From CAUZFZ01 sp963579025 (GTDB taxonomy: Bacteria; Planctomycetota; Planctomycetia; Planctomycetales; Planctomycetaceae), in assembly GCA_963579025.1 (NCBI GenBank), contig CAUZFZ010000115.1, forward strand, positions 1-35,517: 35,517 nucleotides of DNA, written 5' to 3'. Position 1 is the first letter of the stretch; each line of letters begins with the position of its first letter. This document shows, piece after piece, positions 8,611-17,691 of this stretch. The notes below the pieces were generated by a model. That model saw only the letters and a list, made by a program, of their open reading frames with translations. It did no database searches and had not been told where the DNA came from. The position numbers and the translations under genes were made by a program.

Positions 8611-9885
8611 ATGATTTCGTTCACTTCCCCGGAAAACGGCCGGTTTTCCCGTCGCGGGTTTCTCCAACTGGGGACTCTGGGCGTTGGCGGGTTGAGTCTG
8701 CCCGAGCTGTATCGCCGACGCGCAATGGGCGCCAGTGATCCAGACAGCTCGCACAAGTCTGTGATTGTCGTCTTCTTAAATGGAGGCGCCAGTCAACTGG
8801 ACATGTTCGATATGAAACCGGAGGCGCCTGCCGAATTCCGGGGCACATTCCAACCGGTACAGTCCAATGTGGCGGGGACGAATGTGTGCGAGCTGATGCC
8901 TCAGCACGCGGCGATGATGGATCGCATGTCGATCGTTCAGGGGATGCAGGTCATCACCAGCGGGCACAACCTGTACGAAGCCAGCACGGGATTCGCCGGA
9001 AATGTGCGTCCGAAGCGGCCGTCCATTGGAGCGGTCGTCAGTCGATTTGGTCCGAAGACCTCGGACATGCCACCGTGGGTCAACATGGCCGGACATGCTG
9101 ATACGGCGTTCCTTGGACCAGAGCACGGAGCGTTCAATCCCAGCGGAGGCCTGATGAAGGACCTGTTCACGAACGGGGGCCTGCCGGAAGACCGCGTGTC
9201 GCTACTGAAGGTTGTCGACAACTTAAGGCGGGACGTTGATGCGAACGCACAGTTGCTCGCGACCGACACGTATACGGACAAGGCCCTGCAGATGCTCAGC
9301 TCAACGCGCATCCGCGAAGCGTTCGACGTGAAGAAGGAACCCGAGGAGATCCGCAAGCGGTACGGCGATCAAAGTTACGGCGGCGTCGGGTTATTGCAGG
9401 CGCTGCGACTCGCGGAAGCCGGAGTCTCATTGATCACGGTCTACGGTCCCGGCAATAACAAATGGGACACGCACAAAGACAACTTCCGAGTCATGCGTGA
9501 CACCATCCTGCCGCATTACGACCAGAGCATCAGCGCGATGATCGAAGACCTGTATGCCCGAGGTCTCGATAAGGACGTGCTGATTGCGATCTATGGAGAA
9601 TTCGGACGAACTCCTCGAATCAACAAGAACGCCGGACGCGACCATTATCCGGAATCGGGATTCGTGCAGCTTGCTGGTGGCGGCCTGAATATGGGACAGA
9701 CCGTCGGCGACACCGGCCGCAGAGGCGACTGGGACATCAGCCGCAGTCGCCCGTACACGATTCAGAATCTGATCTCGACCATGTACCACGTGCTGGGCAT
9801 TGATCCGTCGATCAAGGTTCCGGACAGCTTTGGGCGCCCGCAGTATCTGCTCGAACGACGCGGTGTGATCGAAGAGCTGGTGTAA
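8611..9885 (+). CDS. DUF1501 family protein, Tat-exported
   Basis: A 424-residue DUF1501 protein (related in fold to the alkaline phosphatase/sulfatase superfamily). It starts at ATG 8611, with GGAG 6 nt upstream. A twin-arginine signal (FSRRGFLQLGTLGVGG) sits near residue 12. Typical family segments are VIVVFLNGGASQLDMFDMKPEAP cut to its core NGGASQLDMFD, GHNLYEASTGF, ADTAFLGPEHGAF, NNKWDTHKDNF and YGEFGRTPRIN. In planctomycetes DUF1501 genes are almost always paired with DUF1549/DUF1553 genes, as here, with 44 nt between them. The two are thought to act together outside the cytoplasm, but no biochemical activity is established. It is probably cotranscribed with the next two genes. Confidence 0.93.
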   Translation: MISFTSPENGRFSRRGFLQLGTLGVGGLSLPELYRRRAMGASDPDSSHKSVIVVFLNGGASQLDMFDMKPEAPAEFRGTFQPVQSNVAGTNVCELMPQHAAMMDRMSIVQGMQVITSGHNLYEASTGFAGNVRPKRPSIGAVVSRFGPKTSDMPPWVNMAGHADTAFLGPEHGAFNPSGGLMKDLFTNGGLPEDRVSLLKVVDNLRRDVDANAQLLATDTYTDKALQMLSSTRIREAFDVKKEPEEIRKRYGDQSYGGVGLLQALRLAEAGVSLITVYGPGNNKWDTHKDNFRVMRDTILPHYDQSISAMIEDLYARGLDKDVLIAIYGEFGRTPRINKNAGRDHYPESGFVQLAGGGLNMGQTVGDTGRRGDWDISRSRPYTIQNLISTMYHVLGIDPSIKVPDSFGRPQYLLERRGVIEELV

Positions 9886-9929
9886 CGTTGTTGTCCCGAA
9901 CCGCGAATTGGCTACCTGGGAGTGCCGCA

Positions 9930-12503
9930 ATGAAGCAGCCGACTTACAGATTCCAGGCACTGGGTATCGTTGTGTTGCTGCTTTGTCGCCCTGCTCTGGC
10001 CGACAGCCCACCGGTGGTTGGCAGCGGCGGGCTGAAGTCGGTCGCGGCATCTCCCGCAGAAATCAGCCTGGCTGATCGTGACGCCGTGCAACAGATCGTC
10101 GTCACCGGGCAATTCGAGAACGCCGGAGTCAGCGACCTGACAGGGACTGCGTCGTACCGAGTTGGGGACCCGCAGGTCGTCACCGTCGGAGCCGACGGTT
10201 ATCTACGTCCGATCGGAAACGGCTCGACAGAAGTCCTGGTCGAGGCCGACGGCAAGTCGACCGCTTTGAAAGTCCACATTGAGGGATTCAACAAGGAAAG
10301 GTCCATTAACTTTGCCAACGAGATTGTGCCCATCCTGACCAAGCTGGGTTGCAACAATGGCGGTTGTCACGGCAAGGCGGACGGGCAAAACGGATTCAAA
10401 CTTTCGCTGCTGGGTTTCGATCCGGTCGCCGATTACGAGGCACTGGTTCACGAAGCCCGCGGTCGCCGCGTGCTCGAGGATGCCCCCGCACACAGTCTGC
10501 TGCTGCTGAAACCCACGGGACAACTGGGACATGGCGGCGGCAAGCCACTGCGTCTGGAATCCGCCGAGTACCGGTTGATCGAGCAGTGGATTCGCACAGG
10601 TGTTCCGTTCGGCAATGACGACGACCCGCAGGTCGTCTCGATCGATGTAAGGCCTGCTCACCGTCTGCTGGCACCGCAAGCGTCGCAGCAGGTCGCAGTG
10701 ACTGCTCACTTCAGTGACGGTTCGTCGCGCGATGTGACTCGGACAGCGGAGTTTCGATCGAACGATCCTGAACTCGTCGATGTGAGTGAATCCGGACTGA
10801 TGTCGACGACCGGTCGTTCCGGCGAAGGTTCGGTCATGATCCGCTACATGGGATACGTTTCGGTGTTCCGGGCCACGATTCCGCGGACGACAGACGATGG
10901 TCAGCCGAAGTCGCCACATAAGCCCATCAACTTTGTCGATGAGCTGGCATTCGCCAAACAGCAACAGCTTGGTTATGTGCCGTCGGAGTTGTGTAATGAT
11001 GGTGAATTCCTGCGGCGAGCGTCTCTCGACATCATCGGAACGCTACCGACAACCGAAGAAGTGATCGCCTTTCTCGGTGATGTCAGTCCTGACAAACGCG
11101 AGAAACTGGTCGAGACACTGCTCGGTCGACCGGAATACGCAACCTACTGGTCGCTGAAATGGGCCGACGTTCTACGTGTCCGCGGCGGATCGAACGACGA
11201 CACGAAAAACAAAATCGACGGCCTCAATACGCGAGCCGTGAAGTTCCGCGACTGGATACACCAGCAACTGGCGGACAATCGACCGTACGACAAAATCGTC
11301 CGCGACATTATTACGGTCGATGGCCCCACAACCGGCCCGGATTCCAACGCTCCGATTCTGTGGTATCTGGAGTTGAAGAACGCGGAAGGGCTTGTGGAAG
11401 ACACCGCTCAGGCGTTTCTGGGAACGCGAGTGCAATGTGCGCGATGCCACCATCATCCATTCGAGAAGTGGAGCCAGCACGATTACTGGAGCCTGGCCGG
11501 GTACTTCTCACACGTCGAATGGCGAGTCGGTGTCGACAAGAAAGGCAAGCCGGTCAAAGACGGCAAGCCTGTACGGGATTCTGAGTCGGCGCGTGTCGGG
11601 CAACTGGTTGCGATCAATCCAGAGAAGACACTCTCCGACCCGCAGGGAAATGTCTATGACACGCCCACACCACTCGGCGGATCAATTCCCGAAGCGCAAA
11701 GTAACGACGATCCGCGAGATGATCTGGTTGACTGGATCGTACATCCGAACAACCCGTTCTTCGCTCGGGCTCTGGTGAATCGCTACTGGGGACATTTCTT
11801 TGGGCGAGGCATTGTCGAGCCCGTCGACGACATGCGGGAAACCAACCCACCGAGCAATCCCGAATTGCTTGACGCACTGGCTCAGGATTTCGTGGCCAAT
11901 AAGTTTGATTTGAAGCGTGTCGTGCGAACGATCTGCACCAGCCGGACCTATCAGCTCAGCAGTGCCGCCAATGAAACTAACCGTGACGACCTGAAGCACG
12001 GCTCGCGTTTTCTTCCGCAACGGCTCTCGGCCGAAGTGCTCTACGACGCTCTGGATCAGGTGACGGGGCAGACGACGAAGTTTCGAGTCGTTGGGGCGAA
12101 GGAGCCCACCGAGCTGGAAATTCGCGCGATCGCGCGTCCGCACGCGCGTGTCACGAACTATTTCATCGACACGTTCGGCATCAACAAACGTGACTCCGCA
12201 TGTGAGTGTGGTCGCGATTCGACGATGACACTCGCCCAGCGTGTGCTGCTGCTCAATAACGGCACAGTGCGACAGAAGTTGTCGGCGCGGGCCGAGCAAC
12301 TCGTGGCGGATGAACGCTCCGTCGAGGAAAAGGTGAGCGATGCCTATCTGGCATTCTTCGCGCGGCACCCGACCGATGAAGAGCGACAGGTCTGCGTCGA
12401 GTACGTGCAGAAGAAAACGGAAGACCAGCGGAAAGCTCAGGAAGGGTATTACGACCTGCTCTGGGCGCTGGCGAATTCAAAAGAGTTCATCTTTCAGCAC
12501 TGA
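9930..12503 (+). CDS. DUF1549/DUF1553 protein with c-type heme-like motifs
   Basis: An 857-residue exported protein with a signal peptide (QALGIVVLLLCRPALA). Order of regions: Ig-like (Big_2-type) domain at about 30-125; CNNGGCHG motif at 141-148; a second Ig-like domain at about 250-320; DUF1549 (NFVDELAFAKQQQLGYVPSE, RRASLDIIGTLPT); CARCHHHP at 503-510, a CxxCH heme-type motif; then DUF1553 (VNRYWGHFFGRGIVEPVDD, PQRLSAEVLYDALDQVTG, LALANSKEFIFQH-like end). ATG 9930 has GGGAG 7 nt upstream and starts the signal peptide. It lies between the DUF1501 gene and the heme/WD40 gene, a standard planctomycete trio. The CxxCH motifs suggest bound heme or metal and a redox role, but this is inference. 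Confidence 0.93.
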   Translation: MKQPTYRFQALGIVVLLLCRPALADSPPVVGSGGLKSVAASPAEISLADRDAVQQIVVTGQFENAGVSDLTGTASYRVGDPQVVTVGADGYLRPIGNGSTEVLVEADGKSTALKVHIEGFNKERSINFANEIVPILTKLGCNNGGCHGKADGQNGFKLSLLGFDPVADYEALVHEARGRRVLEDAPAHSLLLLKPTGQLGHGGGKPLRLESAEYRLIEQWIRTGVPFGNDDDPQVVSIDVRPAHRLLAPQASQQVAVTAHFSDGSSRDVTRTAEFRSNDPELVDVSESGLMSTTGRSGEGSVMIRYMGYVSVFRATIPRTTDDGQPKSPHKPINFVDELAFAKQQQLGYVPSELCNDGEFLRRASLDIIGTLPTTEEVIAFLGDVSPDKREKLVETLLGRPEYATYWSLKWADVLRVRGGSNDDTKNKIDGLNTRAVKFRDWIHQQLADNRPYDKIVRDIITVDGPTTGPDSNAPILWYLELKNAEGLVEDTAQAFLGTRVQCARCHHHPFEKWSQHDYWSLAGYFSHVEWRVGVDKKGKPVKDGKPVRDSESARVGQLVAINPEKTLSDPQGNVYDTPTPLGGSIPEAQSNDDPRDDLVDWIVHPNNPFFARALVNRYWGHFFGRGIVEPVDDMRETNPPSNPELLDALAQDFVANKFDLKRVVRTICTSRTYQLSSAANETNRDDLKHGSRFLPQRLSAEVLYDALDQVTGQTTKFRVVGAKEPTELEIRAIARPHARVTNYFIDTFGINKRDSACECGRDSTMTLAQRVLLLNNGTVRQKLSARAEQLVADERSVEEKVSDAYLAFFARHPTDEERQVCVEYVQKKTEDQRKAQEGYYDLLWALANSKEFIFQH

Positions 12504-12535
12504 CATGTAGCTTCAGTCAGTCTAAGGCAAACCTC

Positions 12536-15500
12536 ATGCGCGCCGTCTGCCTCGCGATTCTTGTCACACATCTGGCTGTCGTGCCCGGCTCAGCGGACGA
12601 AGATGTCGCGCCGATTCCAGTCGTTCAGATCGAGCGAACTGATCCCGTCGTTTTCGAGCGAGACGTCCGGCCGATTCTGGCAAAGAAGTGCTTTGTGTGT
12701 CACAGCGGCAATGTGTCCGAAGGCGGACTCGACATGAGTTCGTTCGCATCGCTGGCCAAAGGCGGTGACAGCGGATCGACCTTTGTCAAAGGCAAGTCGG
12801 CCGACAGTCGCCTGGTCCGATCAGCGGGCCGCACTGCCGAGCCGTTCATGCCGCCGCTCGATGACGACGAATCCGAACCACTCACACCTCAGGAACTCGC
12901 GCTGATTCGGTTGTGGATCGATCAGGGCGCCCGGCCGCCGGTTGCGGCTGAATCGTCAATCAAACTTAGACCACTGTCGTCATCGGTGCGCGTCGTACGC
13001 GCGGTGGCAATCTCGCCCGACAAATCCTACGTCGCGGTTGGACAGGCTCGCCGAATTCATGTCTACGACGGAGTGACCGGTGATTACGTGAGGTCTCTTG
13101 ATGACTTGGGACTCGAAGCAGAGAACTTGCAGGCCCATTCCGGAATCGTCGAATCGTTGGCCGTCAGCGCGGATGGGAACCTGCTGGCGTCCGGTGCATT
13201 CACCGATGTTGCCGTGTGGAATCCTCGAACTGGCGTGTTACTGCACCGGCTGTCTGGCTTTCAGCATCGAGTGACGTCGCTGGACTTTTCGCCGGATGCG
13301 ACGTTGATCGCCGCGGGAAGCGGTGCCCCCACCGTGTCAGGGCAGGTGCGCATCTTCGAAGCCCGAAGCGGACGGATCGTGCATGAGTTGCCGGATGCTC
13401 ACAGCGACTCCGTGTTTGGCGTCCGATTCAGTCCTGACGGTCGGCTGCTGGCAACATGCGGGGCCGACATGACGATTCGACTGTTCGACGTCGCGGACGG
13501 ACACCTGGTCCAGGAACTCGAAGGGCACACGCATCATGTGCTCGATGTCGCCTGGCAGTCGGATGGCAAGTTGATTGCCAGTGCTGGTTCGGATCGAAAA
13601 GTGCGGCTGTGGGATCCGGCAACCGGCGAGCAACTCACACGTCTGAACCGAGGCGGCGGAAAGATCAACACTGTCTGGCTCGAGCACGACAAGCCGGCCA
13701 ATCGACTGCGATTCGTGGGCGACACGACGTACATCCTGACGAGCAGTGGAAATCAACCAATTCAACTGTGGGACCTGACAAAGGAAATGCGCCCCGGGAA
13801 CTATGCCAAGCCGTACTTTCGAGGTCGCGTGCTGCGATCATTCGGTGAGGGCGACGACTTCGCGTACGGCATTGACGCAAGCCCCGATTGCGCGATCGTC
13901 GTGGCAGGTGGTCGATCAGGTGTGGTCCGGCTGTTCAACGGCAAAGACGGAAAGCTGATCCGCGAACTGGCTCCGGCTGAAGTAGCATCCCAGGCGAGCG
14001 GTGGGCGTAAGCCAGCCAGCCCCAACCAGGATCCGAAAGGCCCACGGGCTGACGCCCCAGGCTCGCCTTTGTTCTTTGGTGACCCGGCGGCGCATCAGGG
14101 AGCGATCAGTGGCGTGGCCCATTCGGCCGAAGGCAACCTGCTGGCATCCGCTGGCGTTGACGGGGTCGTGCGGTTGTGGGACTCGGAAAACGGAAAAATG
14201 CTTAAACAGTTAATCGGACACGACGGTTACGTACGAGACGTTGCGTTCTCCCCCGATGGCACCGTGCTGGCTTCCTGCGGGGCCGATGAACGAGTGATGC
14301 TGTGGGATCTTCCGTCCGGCAAACACCGGGCGACTCTGTGGGGACATGTTGGTGACGTGCGGAGCGTTACGTTCATGCCCGACGGCACACTGTGCTCTGC
14401 CGGACGAGACGGAGTGATCCGACATTGGGACATTTCACACGAACAGAATCCACTCGTCATTCCCGCGCATGAAACCGCAGTCAGAGCTGTAACCGTATCG
14501 GGCGACGGACAATTGCTGGCAACAGTCGGAGACGACCAGGCAATTCATATCTGGAACGTCAGCACGTTTGAGCGAACGGCAACGCTGCAGGGCCACACGG
14601 CCGAAGTCACTTCGGTCGTGTTTACCACGGACGCAACCCGGCTTGTCACAGCCAGCGTGGACCAGACCATACGCGTCTGGGACGTCGCATCCGGCAGCGA
14701 ACTGCGTTTAATTGAAGGACACGCAGGCACGGTGTTGTCTGCCGCCGTCTCACCGGATGGAAAGACGATCGCGTCCGGAGGCAACGACAAACTGGTTCGG
14801 CTATGGAACGCCGAGACCGGCGAGGAGCAGGCCAGTCTCGAAGGTCACACGGCCGAAGTTTATTGCGTCAGGTTCTCGCCTGACGGATCAACTCTCGCGT
14901 CAACCAGTCACGACCTGTCGGTCAGGCTATGGGATGTTGCCGCAGGCAAGGCCGGCAAGGTCTTGAAGGGACATCAGGGATATGTCTGCAGCGTTGCGTT
15001 CTCTGCGGGTGGAGAATCACTGGTCACGGCGAGCGCCGACCGAACTGCCAAAGTCTGGGATACGAAGACGGGCAAAGCCGGCAAGACGTTCAGCGGACAC
15101 ACCGGTGTCGTATTTGGTGCGACCTTCAGTGCGGACGGCCAGACCGTTGTGTCGGCATCCGGCGATGAGTCCGTGCGGCTGTGGTCAGTGGAATCGGGTG
15201 AACTGCAGGCGACGCTGCGTGGACACAGCGGCGATGTGAATCAGGTTCACTTCATTGAAGATGGAAGGCGCATTGTGTCGGCGGGAGAAGACGGAACATT
15301 GCGCGTGTGGTCGCGTGAAGCCGGACGCCCGCCGCGCCAGCTCACTGGACATCAGCAAACGATCTACTCGCTGGCAGTCAGCCCCGACGGCGGCACACTG
15401 GCATCATGTGGATACGACGGCACCGTGCGTTTGTGGAATCCGAAGATCGACCGCCCGTTGATTCGTACGCTGACCGGACACACTCACGTCGTTGTCTCTG

Positions 15501-15823
15501 TCATGTTTTCACCGGACGGCCAGTCTCTTGCGTCGGCCAGCCATGACGGCACCGTCCGACTGTGGAACCCGGTATCGGGCGAGCTGTTGAGTCAGCTTCA
15601 ACACTCAAGCGCATTGAATGCACTGTCGTTCGCACCGAATGGCCAGACGCTGGTTGCCGCAGGATTCGATCGCGCGGTGCATGTCTGGGACACCACAGCC
15701 GGAGAGCAGATCCGTGTCGGTCGGCATCTCGGGGCAACAGTCAACGCGCTCACGTTCTCACCGGATGGGCAACACCTGTTCGTGGCTGGCCAGGATGGCA
15801 CACTACAGCGACTGGCTCGTTAG
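12536..15823 (+). CDS. Planctomycete cytochrome C domain plus about 20 WD40 repeats
   Basis: A 1095-residue exported protein. The signal peptide (MRAVCLAILVTHLAVVPGSA) is followed by a PSCyt1-type heme domain with CFVCH (C52, C55, H56) and FMPPLDDDES. From about residue 140 to the end there are roughly 20 WD40 repeats, many with classic endings (VRLWDSENGKM, IRVWDVASGSE, AKVWDTKTGKA), enough for two or three beta-propellers. A less regular stretch near 490-520, rich in Gly, Pro and Ala, separates the first group of blades from the second. It starts 32 nt after the DUF1549/DUF1553 gene and is probably in the same operon. Propellers of this kind usually form scaffolds; combined with a heme site, a cell-envelope redox assembly is plausible. 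Middle repeats are very alike in DNA, so copy number may vary between strains. Confidence 0.93.
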   Translation: MRAVCLAILVTHLAVVPGSADEDVAPIPVVQIERTDPVVFERDVRPILAKKCFVCHSGNVSEGGLDMSSFASLAKGGDSGSTFVKGKSADSRLVRSAGRTAEPFMPPLDDDESEPLTPQELALIRLWIDQGARPPVAAESSIKLRPLSSSVRVVRAVAISPDKSYVAVGQARRIHVYDGVTGDYVRSLDDLGLEAENLQAHSGIVESLAVSADGNLLASGAFTDVAVWNPRTGVLLHRLSGFQHRVTSLDFSPDATLIAAGSGAPTVSGQVRIFEARSGRIVHELPDAHSDSVFGVRFSPDGRLLATCGADMTIRLFDVADGHLVQELEGHTHHVLDVAWQSDGKLIASAGSDRKVRLWDPATGEQLTRLNRGGGKINTVWLEHDKPANRLRFVGDTTYILTSSGNQPIQLWDLTKEMRPGNYAKPYFRGRVLRSFGEGDDFAYGIDASPDCAIVVAGGRSGVVRLFNGKDGKLIRELAPAEVASQASGGRKPASPNQDPKGPRADAPGSPLFFGDPAAHQGAISGVAHSAEGNLLASAGVDGVVRLWDSENGKMLKQLIGHDGYVRDVAFSPDGTVLASCGADERVMLWDLPSGKHRATLWGHVGDVRSVTFMPDGTLCSAGRDGVIRHWDISHEQNPLVIPAHETAVRAVTVSGDGQLLATVGDDQAIHIWNVSTFERTATLQGHTAEVTSVVFTTDATRLVTASVDQTIRVWDVASGSELRLIEGHAGTVLSAAVSPDGKTIASGGNDKLVRLWNAETGEEQASLEGHTAEVYCVRFSPDGSTLASTSHDLSVRLWDVAAGKAGKVLKGHQGYVCSVAFSAGGESLVTASADRTAKVWDTKTGKAGKTFSGHTGVVFGATFSADGQTVVSASGDESVRLWSVESGELQATLRGHSGDVNQVHFIEDGRRIVSAGEDGTLRVWSREAGRPPRQLTGHQQTIYSLAVSPDGGTLASCGYDGTVRLWNPKIDRPLIRTLTGHTHVVVSVMFSPDGQSLASASHDGTVRLWNPVSGELLSQLQHSSALNALSFAPNGQTLVAAGFDRAVHVWDTTAGEQIRVGRHLGATVNALTFSPDGQHLFVAGQDGTLQRLAR

Positions 15824-15887
15824 GCCCTTCGAAGAAGGGAATGACGAACATGTTGTCGTCGACAATTTGTTGTCGTCCGCAGGCTGC

Positions 15888-16023
15888 CATTTGTCATTAG
15901 TTATTTGTCATCTCTCATTTGTCATTTTCGAGGTCAATGCGATCTTTCATGAACGCGGCGCGGCCTCGCGACCTGCAGGACGCCAATGACAAATGACTAT
16001 TGACAAATAACTAATGACAAATG
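15888..16023. repeat. Long AT-rich inverted repeat with 39-nt arms
   Basis: Left arm 15888-15926, right arm 15985-16023. They are complementary over 23 bp and 11 bp, interrupted by the same-length 5-nt mismatch, around a 58-nt centre. The arms are made of repeated TGACAAAT/ATTTGTCA units and are strikingly AT-rich against the GC-rich surroundings. No transposase is present. The 304-nt gap 15824-16127 holds nothing else I recognise. The right arm covers a false upstream ATG (16014) of the next gene. Confidence 0.85.
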
Positions 16024-16127
16024 ACATCACCACCGGCGGCATGGAAGTGGGGGTTAACCCGGCTGGTCCGATCCCTGACACCGGGTTGATCGGAAATAGA
16101 CCAGGCAGAAGTCATCGGAGCGAAATC

Positions 16128-17510
16128 ATGATTGAACAGTCAGGTAGCAGCTCACGGCGTGCGTTTCTGAAGACGACTGCGGTAACACTTGGGACAGGCC
16201 TGCCGATACTGCGTGCCCGTGCTGAGGGCGATGCGACACCGAAACCCGGGTCGGTCGAAATCCTGAACCCGATGGGGCGGGTTCCACTTTCGTTCATTAT
16301 CGACGACTCGACCTGCCTGGTGAATATGGGGCACTTCTGCACGCCGCAGTTTGCTGAGTGTTACCCTCAACGCGTTGACTATCAGAAGCCGTGGAAGACA
16401 TGGCCTCGCGAGATCCCCGACGCTTTCGTGCGCGAGTTCGGGGAGTGGTGCGAGGAGCATGGTGTCAAAGGCAAGTACAGCATTGTTCCGAATCCGGCGT
16501 GCGTCGGCTGGATGGACCGTGAGTTGCCCGGTTGGTCACGTCGGGAATTGCTCGACAGTCTGAAACTGGTGCGCGAGCTGATGCTGCCCAACTGGGATAT
16601 CCATCCCGAGATGATTACGCACACACGAGTCATTGATCTGATGACCGGTCGGCCGTTCGACGAGATCAGTCCAGCCACGATGGAGAACTCATACCCGCGT
16701 GAAAAGAAGAGCGTCGATGAACTGGCTGCCTACCTCGCGTATGCGCTTCGCATTCTGAAGAACTGCGAACTGCCTTGCGAAGGCGTCACGACTCCTGGCG
16801 GATTTGGGAACCTGGTGAAGTCAGAACTGTCGCTCGCCGTGCAGCAGTCTGTCGATGACGTCTTCGGCGCCGAGATTCCACACTACTTCAAGTACGTCAA
16901 CACGGGCGATGAAAGTACCGAGCCAAAGATCGAACACCTGAGCGGACTGGGTACGGACAACGTTCGTCTGACCGTGAATATTCCAGCCGGCACGGGAGAC
17001 TGGTTCGGAGGCTGGCAGGGAGACGGAATCTCGGAAGGGGACCGCTACTCGAATGCCGACGCAACTAAGGGACGCATGGTCGATCTCATCAAACGCGGGC
17101 AGCCCGCAATCATGTTGTGCCACTGGCCAGGGATTTACAGCAACGGTCAGAAAGAAGGCCTGCACTCATTCCAGCGAGTCGTCACGGCCCTCGACGGACG
17201 ATTCCGCGACCAGACGGTGTGGATGAAACTGAGTGAGATTGCTCGCTACTGGGCGGCCAAAGAGGTAACGAAGATTGAACAGTCCGGCCGAGACGTGAAG
17301 CTCAATGCCCCGTTCGCAGCCCCCGGATTCACTCTCAAGCTTGCCGGGAAACCAATGGCAGCTCCGACACTGGTATCCAAAGGAACTCAGTTGGAATTGA
17401 AACAGGTGTCGAAGGCCGCGGAACTCAAAGCGGGCACGTGGCTGCCAGTCGGAACCGACACGACTGTGTGTTTCGATCTGCCTCGCGGGATGTCCGTCCT
17501 GCGAACCTAG
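16128..17510 (+). CDS. Tat-exported polysaccharide-deacetylase-like protein
   Basis: A 460-residue protein with a twin-arginine signal at its start (SSRRAFLKTTAVTLGTGLPI). The mature part resembles the NodB/polysaccharide deacetylase fold: a DDST motif (D59, D60) at the end of a first beta strand, then HPEMITH (H159, H165) as candidate metal ligands, then TTPGGFGN. The C-terminal 70 residues look like a small beta domain. ATG 16128 has GGAG 7 nt upstream and gives the Tat signal at the right place; the in-frame ATG at 16014 lies in the inverted repeat and is rejected. The exact substrate is unknown; a carbohydrate esterase acting in the envelope is the best guess. It could also be a non-catalytic relative. 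Confidence 0.65.
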   Translation: MIEQSGSSSRRAFLKTTAVTLGTGLPILRARAEGDATPKPGSVEILNPMGRVPLSFIIDDSTCLVNMGHFCTPQFAECYPQRVDYQKPWKTWPREIPDAFVREFGEWCEEHGVKGKYSIVPNPACVGWMDRELPGWSRRELLDSLKLVRELMLPNWDIHPEMITHTRVIDLMTGRPFDEISPATMENSYPREKKSVDELAAYLAYALRILKNCELPCEGVTTPGGFGNLVKSELSLAVQQSVDDVFGAEIPHYFKYVNTGDESTEPKIEHLSGLGTDNVRLTVNIPAGTGDWFGGWQGDGISEGDRYSNADATKGRMVDLIKRGQPAIMLCHWPGIYSNGQKEGLHSFQRVVTALDGRFRDQTVWMKLSEIARYWAAKEVTKIEQSGRDVKLNAPFAAPGFTLKLAGKPMAAPTLVSKGTQLELKQVSKAAELKAGTWLPVGTDTTVCFDLPRGMSVLRT

Positions 17511-17537
17511 TTACGTGACTTACAGGTTCGTATCAGG

Positions 17538-17593
17538 AGGGCCGGTTCCGACCGGCCGCGTTGCGTCAATTGCGGCCGGTGCGAACCGGCCCT
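17538..17593. repeat. Nested palindromic repeat element
   Basis: Two hairpins with identical 7-bp stems: GGCCGGT-TCCG-ACCGGCC (17540-17557) and GGCCGGT-GCGA-ACCGGCC (17574-17591). The flanking AG (17538-17539) and CT (17592-17593) extend pairing between the outer arms, so the element can fold as two hairpins or as one long stem. It lies between the deacetylase-like gene and the ThuA gene. Confidence 0.75.
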
Positions 17594-17691
17594 ACAAAAT
17601 CGCGACCGCTCTGCTGCAATGTGAATCGAGTTTCCAACTCGTCCGCCCAATTCCCAACAGGCGGCTCCCATACTTTGAGGACTCCCGGCTG

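Noticed and set aside
12536..15823. Repetitive DNA as a possible CRISPR or tandem repeat array
   Set aside because: The repetition comes from WD40 blades of about 40 codons with diverged sequences, in one open frame.
15888..16023. Insertion sequence
   Set aside because: The centre between the arms is only 58 nt and there is no transposase; at most it is a non-autonomous element.
16014..16127. An upstream start for the deacetylase-like gene
   Set aside because: That ATG lies in the right arm of the inverted repeat and would place a Tat signal 38 residues inside the protein.
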